The notes under the pieces were generated by a model. That model saw nothing but the letters and a program-made list of their open reading frames with translations, made no database searches and was not told the DNA's origin. DNA of 64,000 bases from Serpens sp035497915 (GTDB lineage: Bacteria > Pseudomonadota > Gammaproteobacteria > Pseudomonadales > Pseudomonadaceae): positions 1 through 64,000 of the forward strand of contig NZ_DATJCS010000009.1 of assembly GCF_035497915.1 (NCBI RefSeq). Direction: 5' to 3'. Positions within the stretch are counted from its first letter, which is position 1, and the number at the start of each line of letters is the position of its first letter. The position numbers and the translations under genes are program-made. Of this stretch, positions 1 to 8,509 are shown in pieces.

Positions 1-2368
1 CGGTGCCCTGCAGCGGGTAGGTGTAGCCCGCGGTCAGGTTCACGCCGAGCAGCGAGCTGTCGTAGTCGGCCTTGGCCAGGGTGGTGGCGATGAGACGCTC
101 GCCTTCGTTGGCGTTCTGGCCATAGGTCAGGCTGCCATCCATGAAGAAGCCGTTCTGGACGAAGCCGCTGTACAGGGTGAAGTTATGCCCCTGCACCTCG
201 GTCTTGTTGCCACCTTCGGCATCCACATCGGTGTCCAGGAAGCTGTAGGCCAGACCCAGGGTCAGTTGCTCGTTCAGCTTGCCATCCAGGCCGACGGCGA
301 TACCGGTGGTGCTGGCGTCAAAACCGGCCACGCCATCACGCAGATCCTGGGTGGCGTCGCTGTTCAGCGCCTGCACCCAGACGCCGGTTTGCGCGAACGC
401 ACCGCCGGAAGACAGGCCGCGCGCGCCGCCGGTACGGCCGGCCGCCACGTTGCGGATCATCGCCTGACCGAAAGTGGCGGCCTGGCTGGCGCCGCCGCTG
501 ATTTCCGGGGCCAGTTGACGGGTATTCCGCGCCTGTTCAGCTTCACTGCCGCCAGTGAGGGCCAAACGAACCGGGTCGCCCGCCGGCAAGGATGCCAGCA
601 CATGATTGAACGCCGAGGCGGCCTTGGCAGCGTTGACTGCGCCCTTGTCGGCTTCGTTGCCGATTGCATCCAGAATCTCTGCCTCACCCTTGCCCGTCAC
701 GGTGGCAATGATCTGATTACCCTCGGACTTGTAGGTGTCGACAGTAAGGAGAATGGAGCTGCTTGCCACCTTCAGGCCGTTATCGACGAGGCTGCCTGCT
801 TCGACAAGGGTGTATTGGCTGCCCTCGGCAGTGAAATCGCTACCCTTGGCCGCCAGTTTGATCTGTGAACCGTCGGAGAATTCGGCAGTACCTGTCACGA
901 GCAGCAGCGGCTCGCTTTGCGAGGTTGCGGTGGACAGATTCATGCTGAGGATGGAGCCAGCGTGGACATCCAGGTTTCCTTCGATCCTGGTATGCGGTTG
1001 ACCCAACCGCAGATGCCCCGCCTGGGTGGCGCTTCCCACAGACAACTGACCACCCTGCGCCATTTGAATGAGCGCCGACTCGTTGCCTTGCTGCCGATTG
1101 AAAGTGACATCGCCCAGCACATCAATTTTGGCCAGGCCAAGCAGATCGCCGCTGATGGTTCCTTGCTTCCATAGCAGATTTATCGGAGTCGGAGTCGTGC
1201 CCATATAGCCGGAGTAGTCAGCCTTGATCGCCGCGCGTCCCGATTGGGAAATAATGTCGCCCTGGTTGGAAATCACCAGCCCCTGGGTGCTGTTGGTAAA
1301 TCCAATCCCTGCCGCATCAATGGAAATGGCCGTTTCGCCGCCCTCGATTCGGCCATTATTCACAATATGAGCATCATCGACGGCAAAGACGGTAGTCCTT
1401 TCACTCAGAGCCAAACCCACGCTACCCGCGCCGGCCGCCACAATATTGCCGTTATTTATAATCTGCCTAAAATGACTGTCTTCAAGGTAGATCGCTGTAG
1501 TTGAAATTTCATCGAAGCTTGAGATTTCTGAATTAACAACGCTGACGCCGTCAATGGATCTCCCGCTGGCCGTGATAGTGCCGCCATTTATAATGAAACC
1601 CAGCCTTACGTCCCTGAAATCGAGGCCTTTGGCATTTTCGCTTTCCGCCTGAACGAATCCCTTGTTATCGAAATTCTTATACTCGGTGCCCCTGCTTGTA
1701 GTCTTTTCAAAAGCGGTGGAGTCGATACCAATGCCAACCACCCCAAGGGTTTCGGTGTAATAAGACGATCCATCCCCATATGTTCGCTCATCCCCATTCC
1801 CGGTTACGGTGATTCTGCCTTCGTTGACCAAGGATCCGCCAACCAAAGTCCCCGAAATCAATATCCCGGCAGCTGCGGGGCCATTTACCGCTATCGAAGC
1901 CCTATTAATTATGTTGGCATGAACAATAGAGCTGTATTTTTCCTGCAGCGTAAAATTTATATTTTCCAGGGTTTTTTCGCCAATCAACGCTATCCCGAAA
2001 GGACCCCATCGATCCTCACCCTCATTATAAATATCGCCTTGCGCATTGAGCGTGCCATCAAAACTCAAGTTTGTAGCGATAACGCTGTCCCACAAACTGA
2101 AGGCGCCTGCGCCATTGCCCCTGACGTCAATATTGGCATTAACGCCCAGTCCGCCGAACGAGGTATCCAAGCCGTAAACGGCAGAAATCGGATCACTGTC
2201 GGTCAGGGCGAGGTTGCCGCTGTAGGAGCCGTTCAGGGTCCACAGCTCTGCATATCCGCTTTCAAAGACCAAGCCATTGTTGTCCAGCTTGATCGTCTGT
2301 GCCTGCGTGGACAGAGCGGCGCCGGCCACGGCGACAGCCAGCAACGTTTTACGAAACAGGGGATTCAT
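1..2368 (-). CDS. Autotransporter (type Va secretion) protein, C-terminus missing
   Basis: The minus-strand frame is open from an ATG at 2368 to the window edge (about 789 residues), so the C-terminus lies outside. Residues 1 to about 24 form a Sec signal peptide (MNPLFRKTLLAVAVAGAALS, then TQAQ). The passenger carries many short Asn/Gly repeats (INNGN, VNEGR, INNGG, VNNGR, ISNQG), as in beta-helical autotransporter or haemagglutinin-like passengers. From about residue 660 (GVWVQALNSDATQDL) the pattern changes to alternating amphipathic strands typical of the outer-membrane autotransporter beta-barrel; roughly 150 barrel residues would lie beyond position 1. A ribosome site (AGGAG, 2369-2380) precedes the ATG. 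The likely role is a surface-exposed adhesin or similar protein. The ligand cannot be inferred. AT content in the passenger is higher than in the neighbouring core genes, which hints at accessory origin. Confidence 0.85.
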   Translation of the reverse strand, partial: MNPLFRKTLLAVAVAGAALSTQAQTIKLDNNGLVFESGYAELWTLNGSYSGNLALTDSDPISAVYGLDTSFGGLGVNANIDVRGNGAGAFSLWDSVIATNLSFDGTLNAQGDIYNEGEDRWGPFGIALIGEKTLENINFTLQEKYSSIVHANIINRASIAVNGPAAAGILISGTLVGGSLVNEGRITVTGNGDERTYGDGSSYYTETLGVVGIGIDSTAFEKTTSRGTEYKNFDNKGFVQAESENAKGLDFRDVRLGFIINGGTITASGRSIDGVSVVNSEISSFDEISTTAIYLEDSHFRQIINNGNIVAAGAGSVGLALSERTTVFAVDDAHIVNNGRIEGGETAISIDAAGIGFTNSTQGLVISNQGDIISQSGRAAIKADYSGYMGTTPTPINLLWKQGTISGDLLGLAKIDVLGDVTFNRQQGNESALIQMAQGGQLSVGSATQAGHLRLGQPHTRIEGNLDVHAGSILSMNLSTATSQSEPLLLVTGTAEFSDGSQIKLAAKGSDFTAEGSQYTLVEAGSLVDNGLKVASSSILLTVDTYKSEGNQIIATVTGKGEAEILDAIGNEADKGAVNAAKAASAFNHVLASLPAGDPVRLALTGGSEAEQARNTRQLAPEISGGASQAATFGQAMIRNVAAGRTGGARGLSSGGAFAQTGVWVQALNSDATQDLRDGVAGFDASTTGIAVGLDGKLNEQLTLGLAYSFLDTDVDAEGGNKTEVQGHNFTLYSGFVQNGFFMDGSLTYGQNANEGERLIATTLAKADYDSSLLGVNLTAGYTYPLQGT

Positions 2369-2403
2369 AGACACTCCTAGTCCTTATTAATTGCACAAGG
2401 GCT

Positions 2404-2422
2404 GTGATATCACTTCGATATC
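2404..2422. promoter_or_regulatory. Palindrome upstream of autotransporter gene
   Basis: A perfect 10-bp palindrome GTGATATCAC (2404-2413) is followed by another GATATC (2417-2422), 35-55 bp upstream of the autotransporter start. This would suit a dimeric regulator overlapping the promoter. No convincing -35/-10 pair was found, so the role is inference only. The rest of 2423-2622 shows no gene. Confidence 0.25.
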
Positions 2423-2622
2423 AAAAGCTGGGAGTCTACCTTGTTTGGACGCAGCTCAAATGTGCGCTGCTTCGCATGGCCTAGAAACGCGAGGATGCAG
2501 CAGGCGGCTTCCTCGGCCAGGTAAGAACTAGGTAAATTCCTGCTGACATCCGCTCCGCCAGGTTTCCCGACGCTAGGATGGCCTCGCCTGCCCATCCCGG
2601 GCGATCCATTGAGGTGGCGTCC

Positions 2623-3095
2623 ATGAAACCTATCCGTCTGGCCATCGGCCTCGGCGCCATGCTGGCCCTGGGCAGCTCCCTGGCGCTGGCGGCGCCGGGC
2701 TACGAGCAGTCGCACCAGCCGCCACCGCGTCATGCCGCGCCGCCGCAGCACCAGGCCCCTCACACCAGCCGGCATCCGGCCATGCAGTCCGGACCGCCGC
2801 CGCGCCAGCAGGCCCACCCCGGCGCCCGTGCGCACCAGCCACCGGTTTGGCATGTGCGCCCGGCGCATCAGGCGTCCCGTCCGCCCACGGATTTCCGGTC
2901 GGTGCGCGTGCAGATCCACGCCAACCGCCATCACATCGGCTACGGCCCAGCTGGGGGCGGCGCCTGAACACTCATCAGCACCGTTACGTGCCGCATTACC
3001 AGGGTTATGAATGGCGGCGCGCCGGCGGCGATCTGGTGCTGGTGGCGCTGACCACCGGCATCGTTCACGAGATCCTGCACGACGTGCTGCGCTGA
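2623..3095 (+). pseudogene. RcnB-family periplasmic protein, frameshifted
   Basis: The ATG at 2623 follows a GAGGTGG ribosome site and starts a clear signal peptide (MKPIRLAIGLGAMLALG, then SSLALAAP). A low-complexity His/Pro/Gln-rich segment follows. This frame stops at 2967, but from about 2949 a different frame continues the protein to 3095 with the C-terminal signature of the RcnB (PF11776) family: GYEWRRAGGDLVLVALTTG, then IVHEILHDVLR. The join reads GYGP-SWGRRLN if one base is restored near 2947-2951. This is therefore either a one-base deletion that inactivated the gene or a sequencing or assembly error. RcnB in E. coli is a periplasmic protein tied to nickel/cobalt homeostasis; here the His-rich stretch would suit metal binding, but this is inference. 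Confidence 0.7.
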
Positions 3096-3170
3096 CGCCG
3101 GCCATCCCGCCAGCCGCACCTCCCGAACGGTGTCAGGTCTGTTGAGCTGACACTCACGGGAGGATCCATC

Positions 3171-3512
3171 ATGTCCTGGTTCGGCAACCACTCATCATCG
3201 ACCCAGACCGACGTCGAAGCGGAGCTGACGCGCCTGCGGCGCGCCCTGGAGGAACTGAGCCGCGAACACCTGCGCGGCCAGCACGGCTTGTCCGGCTTGC
3301 GCAGCCGGGCCGAAGCACTGTGGCAGGATCGCGACTGGCACGCCCGGGATCTGCTGGACAGCACCCGCGCGGCCGGGCGCGCGGCGCAGGACTGTGCCCG
3401 TCATCATCCGATGACCAGCGTGGCGCTGCTGCTGGGGATTGGCGCGGCGGTTGGCTGTTACTTCTATTGCCAGCGCCGGTCGCATCACGACAACTGGCGA
3501 CGTAACGCCTGA
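3171..3512 (+). CDS. Small membrane-anchored protein, DUF883/ElaB-like
   Basis: The 113-residue protein is preceded by a strong GGAGG site. It has a charged, probably helical or coiled-coil N-terminal region (VEAELTRLRRALEELS), then a single C-terminal transmembrane segment (MTSVALLLGIGAAVGCYFYC, about residues 79-99) and a short basic tail. This layout, with the HHPMTSV entry to the membrane helix, is that of DUF883/ElaB/YqjD proteins, some of which bind ribosomes at the inner membrane in stationary phase. Sequence similarity is limited, so the family call is moderate. Its 3' end overlaps the convergent aroE gene by 28 bp. An inverted repeat GTGTCAG/CTGACAC (3130-3153) lies just upstream. 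Confidence 0.6.
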   Translation: MSWFGNHSSSTQTDVEAELTRLRRALEELSREHLRGQHGLSGLRSRAEALWQDRDWHARDLLDSTRAAGRAAQDCARHHPMTSVALLLGIGAAVGCYFYCQRRSHHDNWRRNA

Positions 3513-4300
3513 AGCACCGGCTCGGCCAAAGGGCGCACGTCGCGCCAGAGGAAGAAGGCTTCCGCCGCCTGCTCGACCAGCATGCCCAGGCCGTCGCGGG
3601 TGAGGGCGCCGTGTGCGGCGGCCCACTGGTTGAAGGCGGTGGGTTGGGCGCCGTACATCATGTCGTAGCACAGGGTATGGCCGGGGCGGATCAGCTGCGG
3701 GTCAATCGGCGGCACATCGCCGGCCAGGCTGGCCGAGGTGCCGTTGACGATCAGGTCGAACGGCTCGCCCGCATAATCGAAGCCGCAGGCGCGCAGCGGG
3801 CCGAGGTCGGCGAACGCCTCGGCGAGGGCTTCGGCCTTGCCTGGGGTGCGGTTGGCGATCAGCAGTTCGGCCGGCTGCTCGGCCAGGAAGGGTTCGAGGA
3901 TGCCGCGCACCGCGCCGCCGGCACCCAGGATCAGGATGCGCGTGCCGCGCAGCTCGACACCGGCGTTATGGGTCAGGTCGCGCACCAGGCCGGCACCGTC
4001 GGTGTTGTCACCGAGCAGGCGGCCATCCTCCAGCTTCTTCAGGGTATTCACCGCGCCGGCGCGCTGCGCGCGCGCGGTCAGCGTGTCGGCCAGGCGAAAC
4101 GCCTCTTCCTTGAACGGCACGGTGACGTTGCCGCCCAGGCCGTCGCGGAAGAACGCGCGGGCAAATCCCCTGAAGTCGTCCAGCGGCGCCAGCAGCGCCT
4201 CGTAGGTCAGCGCCTGACCGGTCTGCTCGGCGAACATCCGGTGAATCAGCGGGGATTTGCTGTGGGCAATGGGATTGCCGAAGACGCCGTAGCGGTCCAT
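3485..4300 (-). CDS. aroE: Shikimate dehydrogenase (NADP+)
   Basis: The 271-residue enzyme reduces 3-dehydroshikimate to shikimate in aromatic amino acid synthesis in the cytoplasm. The N-terminus MDRYGVFGNPIAHSKSP holds the shikimate-binding Ser pair (HSKSP). NVTVPFKEEAF carries the catalytic Lys and DNTDGAGLV the catalytic Asp region. GAGGAVRGI is the nucleotide-binding loop, followed by NRT for NADP phosphate. Length is normal for AroE (about 270-275). It follows hemF on the same strand with a 21-bp gap, as in Pseudomonas, so the two are probably co-transcribed. Its last 28 bp overlap the convergent gene at 3171-3512. Confidence 0.97.
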   Translation of the reverse strand: MDRYGVFGNPIAHSKSPLIHRMFAEQTGQALTYEALLAPLDDFRGFARAFFRDGLGGNVTVPFKEEAFRLADTLTARAQRAGAVNTLKKLEDGRLLGDNTDGAGLVRDLTHNAGVELRGTRILILGAGGAVRGILEPFLAEQPAELLIANRTPGKAEALAEAFADLGPLRACGFDYAGEPFDLIVNGTSASLAGDVPPIDPQLIRPGHTLCYDMMYGAQPTAFNQWAAAHGALTRDGLGMLVEQAAEAFFLWRDVRPLAEPVLQALRRQLS

Positions 4301-4321
4301 CTGAAGCTCCGGAGAAAAGGG

Positions 4322-5233
4322 TTACGACGCCAGCCAGTCACGGCCGGTGAGGAAGTGTTCGGTCAACCGCGCTTCCTCGCTGCCCGGCTCGGGGTGCCAG
4401 TCGTAGCCCCAGCGCACCTTGGGCGGCAGCGACATGAGGATCGACTCGGTACGCCCGCCCGACTGCAGGCCGAACAGGGTGCCGCGGTCGAACACCAGGT
4501 TGAATTCCATATAGCGGCCACGCCGGTATTCCTGGAAGGCCTTCTGGGCCTCGGTGAACGGCGTGGCCTTGCGGCGCTGCACGATCGGCAGGTAGGCCTG
4601 CAGGTAGGCGTCGCCGATGGCGCGCAGGAAGGCGAAGCTGGTGTCGAAGTCCCAGTCGTTCAGGTCGTCGAAGAACAGCCCGCCGATGCCGCGCGGCTCG
4701 TTGCGGTGCTTGAGGAAGAAGTAGCGGTCGCACCATGCCTTGAAGCGCGGGTAGACGTCCGCGCCGAACGGCGCGCAGGCATCGTGGGCCACGCGGTGCC
4801 AGTGCACACAGTCTTCCTCGTGGGCGTAGTAGGGCGTCAGGTCGAAGCCACCGCCGAACCACCACACCGGCTCGGCGCCTGCCTTCTCGGCGCAGAACAG
4901 CCGCACGTTGGCGTGCGAGGTGGGCACGTGGGGGTTGTCCGGGTGGATGACCAGCGACACGCCCATGGCCTGGAAGCCGCGTCCGGCCAGCTCGGGACGG
5001 TGAGCGCTGGCCGAGGGCGGCAGGTTATCGCCGAACACGTGGGAGAAGTTCACGCCGCCCTTTTCGATCAGCGCGCCGTCACCGATCACCCGCGTGCGCC
5101 CACCGCCGCCGGCCGGGCGCTGCCAGGCGTCCTCGACGAAGCGCGCGCGGCCGTCTTCGGCCTCCAGGGCGGCACAGATACGATCCTGCAGATCGAGCAG
5201 GTAGGCTTTGACGGCATCGAGCGGGACACTCAT
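4322..5233 (-). CDS. hemF: Oxygen-dependent coproporphyrinogen-III oxidase
   Basis: The 303-residue enzyme carries out the aerobic oxidative decarboxylation of coproporphyrinogen III to protoporphyrinogen IX in haem synthesis. Family motifs are intact: GGGRTRVI near residue 45, SLVIHPDNPHVPTSHAN near 115, WWFGGGFDLTPYY around 144-156, the HYFFLKHR-like segment (DRYFFLKHRNE), GGLFFDDLNDW and EYRRGRYMEFNLVFDRGT. The length matches HemF from Pseudomonas. It is upstream of aroE and diverges from the quinone oxidoreductase gene; the 119-bp divergent spacer should hold both promoters, though none stands out. Confidence 0.97.
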   Translation of the reverse strand: MSVPLDAVKAYLLDLQDRICAALEAEDGRARFVEDAWQRPAGGGGRTRVIGDGALIEKGGVNFSHVFGDNLPPSASAHRPELAGRGFQAMGVSLVIHPDNPHVPTSHANVRLFCAEKAGAEPVWWFGGGFDLTPYYAHEEDCVHWHRVAHDACAPFGADVYPRFKAWCDRYFFLKHRNEPRGIGGLFFDDLNDWDFDTSFAFLRAIGDAYLQAYLPIVQRRKATPFTEAQKAFQEYRRGRYMEFNLVFDRGTLFGLQSGGRTESILMSLPPKVRWGYDWHPEPGSEEARLTEHFLTGRDWLAS

Positions 5234-5352
5234 GAACCCAGCACCTTGGCGTAGTAGGAAAACAGGCGCGAAAGCATACCATCCGTGCGGTTGACGCCGG
5301 AGGGCGTGCGAGGGTTGGATAGCAGCCCCTCAACCGACAGCGGAGATCCAGC

Positions 5353-6330
5353 ATGGCCAAGCGTATCCAGTTCAGCGCCCACGGCGGCCCCGAGGTGCTC
5401 GAATACCGCGACTACACGCCCGCCGAGCCGGGTCCCCACGAAGTGCGGGTGCGCAATCGCGCCATCGGCCTGAACTTCATCGACACCTATTTCCGCAGCG
5501 GCCTGTACGTGCCGCCGGCACTGCCGTCCAGCCTGGGCACCGAGGGCGCCGGGGAGGTGGAAGCGCTGGGCAGCGCGGTGACCGGCCTCAAGGTCGGCGA
5601 CCGGGTCGCCTACGCCACCGGCCCGCTAGGCGCCTACAGCGAGCTGCATGTGCTGCCGGCCGACAAGCTGGTCAGGCTGCCGGAGACCATCTCCTTCGAG
5701 CAGGCCGCCGCGGTGATGCTCAAGGGCCTGACCGTGCAGTACCTGCTGCGCCAGACCCATGAACTGCAGCCGGGCGAGTTCTGCCTGTTCCATGCCGCCG
5801 CCGGCGGCGTGGGTTCGCTGGCCTGCCAGTGGGCCAAGGCCATCGGCGCCAGGCTGATCGGCGTGGTCGGTTCGGCGGAGAAGGCCACACGGGCCGAGGC
5901 GCTGGGCGCCTGGGCGACCATCGACCGCAGCCGCGAGGACATCCGCCAGCGCGTGCTGGAACTGACCGGCGGCGCCAAGTGTCCGGTGGTCTACGACTCG
6001 GTGGGCCAATCCACCTGGGAGATTTCCCTGGACTGCGTGGCGTCGCGCGGCCTGCTGGTCAGCTTCGGCAACGCCTCCGGCGCGGTGACCGGGGTCAACC
6101 TGGGCGTACTGGCGCAGAAGGGCTCGCTGTACGTCACCCGCCCGACCCTGGCCGGCTACGCCAACACCCCAGACCGTTTGCAGGCGATGGCCGACGAGCT
6201 GTTCGGCATGATCACCAGCGGCCGGATCCAGGTGGAGATCAGCCAGCGCTACGCGCTTGCGGATGCCGCCCAGGCGCAGACCGCGCTGGCGGCGGGGGAG
6301 ACGGTGGGCTCGACGGTTCTGGTGCCGTAG
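5353..6330 (+). CDS. qor: NADPH:quinone oxidoreductase (MDR/zeta-crystallin family)
   Basis: The 325-residue protein has a GroES-like N-terminal domain and a Rossmann domain of the zinc-independent medium-chain dehydrogenases. The start MAKRIQFSAHGGPEVLEY, the segment IGLNFIDTYFRSGLY and the nucleotide loop HAAAGGVGSLACQWAKA (about residues 145-162) are typical of Qor. The enzyme reduces quinones with NADPH in the cytoplasm. Its place divergent from hemF is the usual Pseudomonas order. The start codon follows a GGAGATCC ribosome site. Confidence 0.95.
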   Translation: MAKRIQFSAHGGPEVLEYRDYTPAEPGPHEVRVRNRAIGLNFIDTYFRSGLYVPPALPSSLGTEGAGEVEALGSAVTGLKVGDRVAYATGPLGAYSELHVLPADKLVRLPETISFEQAAAVMLKGLTVQYLLRQTHELQPGEFCLFHAAAGGVGSLACQWAKAIGARLIGVVGSAEKATRAEALGAWATIDRSREDIRQRVLELTGGAKCPVVYDSVGQSTWEISLDCVASRGLLVSFGNASGAVTGVNLGVLAQKGSLYVTRPTLAGYANTPDRLQAMADELFGMITSGRIQVEISQRYALADAAQAQTALAAGETVGSTVLVP

Positions 6331-6358
6331 GTATTGCCGAAGGGGGAAACCGTAGGCA

Positions 6359-6388
6359 TCCATCGCGGCTGAAGCCGCTCCTACAGGG
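6359..6388. repeat. REP palindromic element
   Basis: The sequence ATCGCGGCTGAAGCCGCTCC followed by TACAGG is the inverse of the Pseudomonas REP unit that begins GTAGGAGCGGCTTCAGCCGC, and it can fold as a hairpin with stem GCGGCT/AGCCGC. The same unit occurs at 48296-48317. It lies downstream of qor in the qor-tsaC convergent spacer. Confidence 0.85.
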
Positions 6389-6399
6389 TTCGTGCAACC

Positions 6400-6480
6400 G
6401 TAGGATGGACAGCGTTTGCCTGGTCCACCAACGCGCCGGCACGGCGCGCTCGGCGGCCAGAACAGCGCTGACCGCCCTAC
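6400..6480. repeat. Small non-coding repeat, copy A (GTAGG...CCCTAC ends)
   Basis: The 81-bp element starts GTAGGATGGACAGCG and ends AACAGCGCTGACCGCCCTAC. Its ends form a short inverted repeat (GTAGG/CCTAC). A second copy with the same ends and a nearly identical last 30 bp is at 14271-14329. It is non-coding, intergenic and MITE-like, of the kind often found in Pseudomonas intergenic regions. Confidence 0.65.
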
Positions 6481-6508
6481 GGAACGTGCACGGCGGGGTG
6501 CGTGCCGA

Positions 6509-7066
6509 TCAGGACGGGCGGATTACCTTGCCGGTGGCCAGATCGCGGATCAGGCTGGGGTTGCGCCGACCGCCGAGTGGGCCACCCAGCAGGCCATCCA
6601 GCTGGCCGTGGAAGTACTGCTCGACGCGCAGGCGGCTGCGCGCCGAAGGCCGCCCGGCCGGATTCGCCGAGGTGGACACCAGCGGTCCCGTTTCAGCACA
6701 CAACCTGCGCACCAGCGGATGGTCGCTGACGCGCAGCGCCACGCTGGCGTGCTGCCCGGTGATCCAGGCGGGCAGGCGGTTCTGATGCGGCACCAGCCAG
6801 GTGTTGGGGCCTGGCCAGGACTCGGCCAGGCGCAGCAGCCATTCGCCGGGCAGGTCGTTGAGCAGGAAATCGAACTGGGTGGCGCGGGCCGCCACCAGAA
6901 TCAGCCCCTTGTGCATGGGCCGCGACTTGAGCGCCAGCAGACGGCGCACCGCCGCCTCGTTCCAGGGATCGCAGCCCAGGCCCCAGACCGCTTCGGTCGG
7001 ATAGGCGATCACCCCGCCACCCTTCACCACGCCCGCCACCTGGCGGATGCGCCAACTGCTGTTCAT
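6509..7066 (-). CDS. tsaC: L-threonylcarbamoyladenylate synthase (TsaC/Sua5 family)
   Basis: The 185-residue YrdC-type protein makes threonylcarbamoyl-AMP from threonine, bicarbonate and ATP for the t6A37 tRNA modification. The start MNSSWRIRQVAGVV at 7066 gives the normal TsaC length; a longer open frame upstream to 7417 reads into antisense dprA sequence and was rejected. Motifs: GGGVIAYPTEAVWGLGCDP (nucleotide and substrate entry), KSRPMHKGLILV (KxR...SxN-type loop), WPGPNTWLVP and STSANPAGRPS near the C-terminus. It follows dprA on the same strand, as in other Pseudomonas. Confidence 0.95.
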   Translation of the reverse strand: MNSSWRIRQVAGVVKGGGVIAYPTEAVWGLGCDPWNEAAVRRLLALKSRPMHKGLILVAARATQFDFLLNDLPGEWLLRLAESWPGPNTWLVPHQNRLPAWITGQHASVALRVSDHPLVRRLCAETGPLVSTSANPAGRPSARSRLRVEQYFHGQLDGLLGGPLGGRRNPSLIRDLATGKVIRPS

Positions 7067-7148
7067 GCCACTCGCTCTACCGAAAAAACCGGGCGCGCAG
7101 TGTACCGCAAGCGTCACGGGCGTTGCGGGCGGCTCGACGCCGCGCCGC

Positions 7149-8249
7149 TCACTCGCCCAGGCCACTCCAGATGCCCGCCTGGCAGGCCACCCGGCCATTG
7201 ATTTCCAGCTCGGTGAGTTCGGCCAGCACCCGCGCCATCGGCCAGCCGCTGGCCACCGCCAGGGCTTCGCTGCTGTGCGGGGCGGCCCACAGCAGGGCGA
7301 GCAAGGGGTGCTCCGCCTGGTCCGGCTGCGGCGCGGCGGGTTTCGGCGGTATGACGCGTTGCCAGCCGCGCAGTTGCTGGAGGATATCCTCGACGCCTTC
7401 CACCAGACTGGCGCCATCGCGGATCAACTGATGGCAGCCGCGCGCGCCCGGATGCTGAATCGAACCCGGCACGGCGAACACCTCGCGACCCTGCTCGGCG
7501 GCCAGCCTGGCGGTGATCAGCGAACCGCTGGAGGGGCTGGCCTCGATCACCAGCACGCCCAGCGACAGCCCGCTGATGATGCGGTTGCGGCGCGGAAAGT
7601 TGGCCGGCAGGGGCGGCGCATCCAGCGGCAGTTCGGAGACCAGCGCGCTGCCCTCGGCGCGCATGCGCTCGGCGAGCCCCCGGTGCCGGGTCGGATAAAG
7701 GTGCCGCAGACCGGAGCCGAGCACGCCGATGGTGCGCCCGCCGACCCGCAACGCCGCCTCATGGGCGGCACCGTCGATGCCCAGCGCCAGCCCGCTGGTG
7801 ACCACGAAACCGCCACCGGCCAGCTCGCGCGAAAAGCGCGCCGCGCATTCCAGTCCCGGCCGCGAGGCGCGCCGGCTGCCGACGATGGCCAGTTGCGGGC
7901 GCTCCAGCAGGGCCGGATCACCGGCGATGAACAGCAGCGGCGGCGCGTCGTCCAGCTCGGCGAGCAGGGCCGGATACTTGGGATGGTCCCAGCACAGCAG
8001 GTGCTGGTCGGGCTGCTCGAGCCAGGCCAGGGTGGCATGGGCGCACTGGCGCACTGGCGGGCTGCGCCGCGCCTCGGCGCATACGGCGGGCAAGCCCAGC
8101 GCGCGCCAGGCGGAAGCCGGGGCGCTGAGGGCGGCGCTGGCGCTGTCGAAGGCTTGCAGCAGGCGCCGGTAGCGGCGCGGCCCCAGCTCCGGCAAGGCAT
8201 GCAGGCGCAGGCGCGCTTCCAGTTCGGCAGGCGAGGGTGGGTGGCTCAT
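7149..8249 (-). CDS. dprA: DNA-processing protein A (DprA/Smf)
   Basis: The 366-residue protein binds incoming single-stranded DNA and loads RecA during natural transformation. An N-terminal helical (SAM-like) region precedes the Rossmann core with IVGSRRASRPGLECA, TSGLALGIDGAAHEAAL, TIGVLGSGLRHLYP and FPRRNRIISGLS, followed by a C-terminal winged-helix segment (LLALLWAAPHSSEALAVASG). All core motifs are intact and length is normal. It sits between the LysM-protein gene and tsaC in the conserved Pseudomonas order. Confidence 0.95.
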   Translation of the reverse strand: MSHPPSPAELEARLRLHALPELGPRRYRRLLQAFDSASAALSAPASAWRALGLPAVCAEARRSPPVRQCAHATLAWLEQPDQHLLCWDHPKYPALLAELDDAPPLLFIAGDPALLERPQLAIVGSRRASRPGLECAARFSRELAGGGFVVTSGLALGIDGAAHEAALRVGGRTIGVLGSGLRHLYPTRHRGLAERMRAEGSALVSELPLDAPPLPANFPRRNRIISGLSLGVLVIEASPSSGSLITARLAAEQGREVFAVPGSIQHPGARGCHQLIRDGASLVEGVEDILQQLRGWQRVIPPKPAAPQPDQAEHPLLALLWAAPHSSEALAVASGWPMARVLAELTELEINGRVACQAGIWSGLGE

Positions 8250-8394
8250 GCGATCGTCCCTGATCGGCAGATGGATGGATCAGGGCAGGATAGACGGGAG
8301 CGGAAATTGTGGGGGCGGGCCTATCCGGCGGCCAGACCTACCCGGCGGGATCATCCCGGCCAGAGGTCGGCCCCCGATGCACAACCGCAGCCCC

Positions 8395-8423
8395 GTCGGC
8401 CGGCGTGAAGCCGGCCCCACAGG
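8395..8423. repeat. REP-like palindrome
   Basis: GTCGGCCGGCGTGAAGCCGG followed by CCCCACAGGG is a variant Pseudomonas REP unit (stem GCCGGC-GTGAA-GCCGGC). It lies between the LysM gene terminator and dprA. The rest of 8250-8394 is GC-rich with further small hairpins but no gene. Confidence 0.6.
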
Positions 8424-8452
8424 GTAGGGCGATGTCCTCGTCGTCGTGGCCG

Positions 8453-8484
8453 AAAAAAAACCGCTCCGCCAGAGGCGAGAGCGG
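8453..8484 (-). terminator. Rho-independent terminator of LysM gene
   Basis: On the minus strand, stem CCGCTCTCGCC-TCT-GGCGGAGCGG, with one mismatch, is followed by eight T residues. It lies 25 bp after the stop of the LysM-protein gene and separates it from dprA. Confidence 0.85.
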
Positions 8485-8509
8485 TCGGGGTAAATCCCTG
8501 CGAACCGGA

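Noticed and set aside
2410..3105. Minus-strand open frame of 231 codons
   Set aside because: Arg/Gly-rich low-complexity translation opposite the RcnB-family gene; the plus strand has a signal peptide and a family signature instead.
3611..5254. Plus-strand open frame of 547 codons
   Set aside because: It is antisense to aroE and hemF, which have intact catalytic motifs; its composition (Gly/Gln/Arg/His rich) is the usual third-position shadow in GC-rich DNA.
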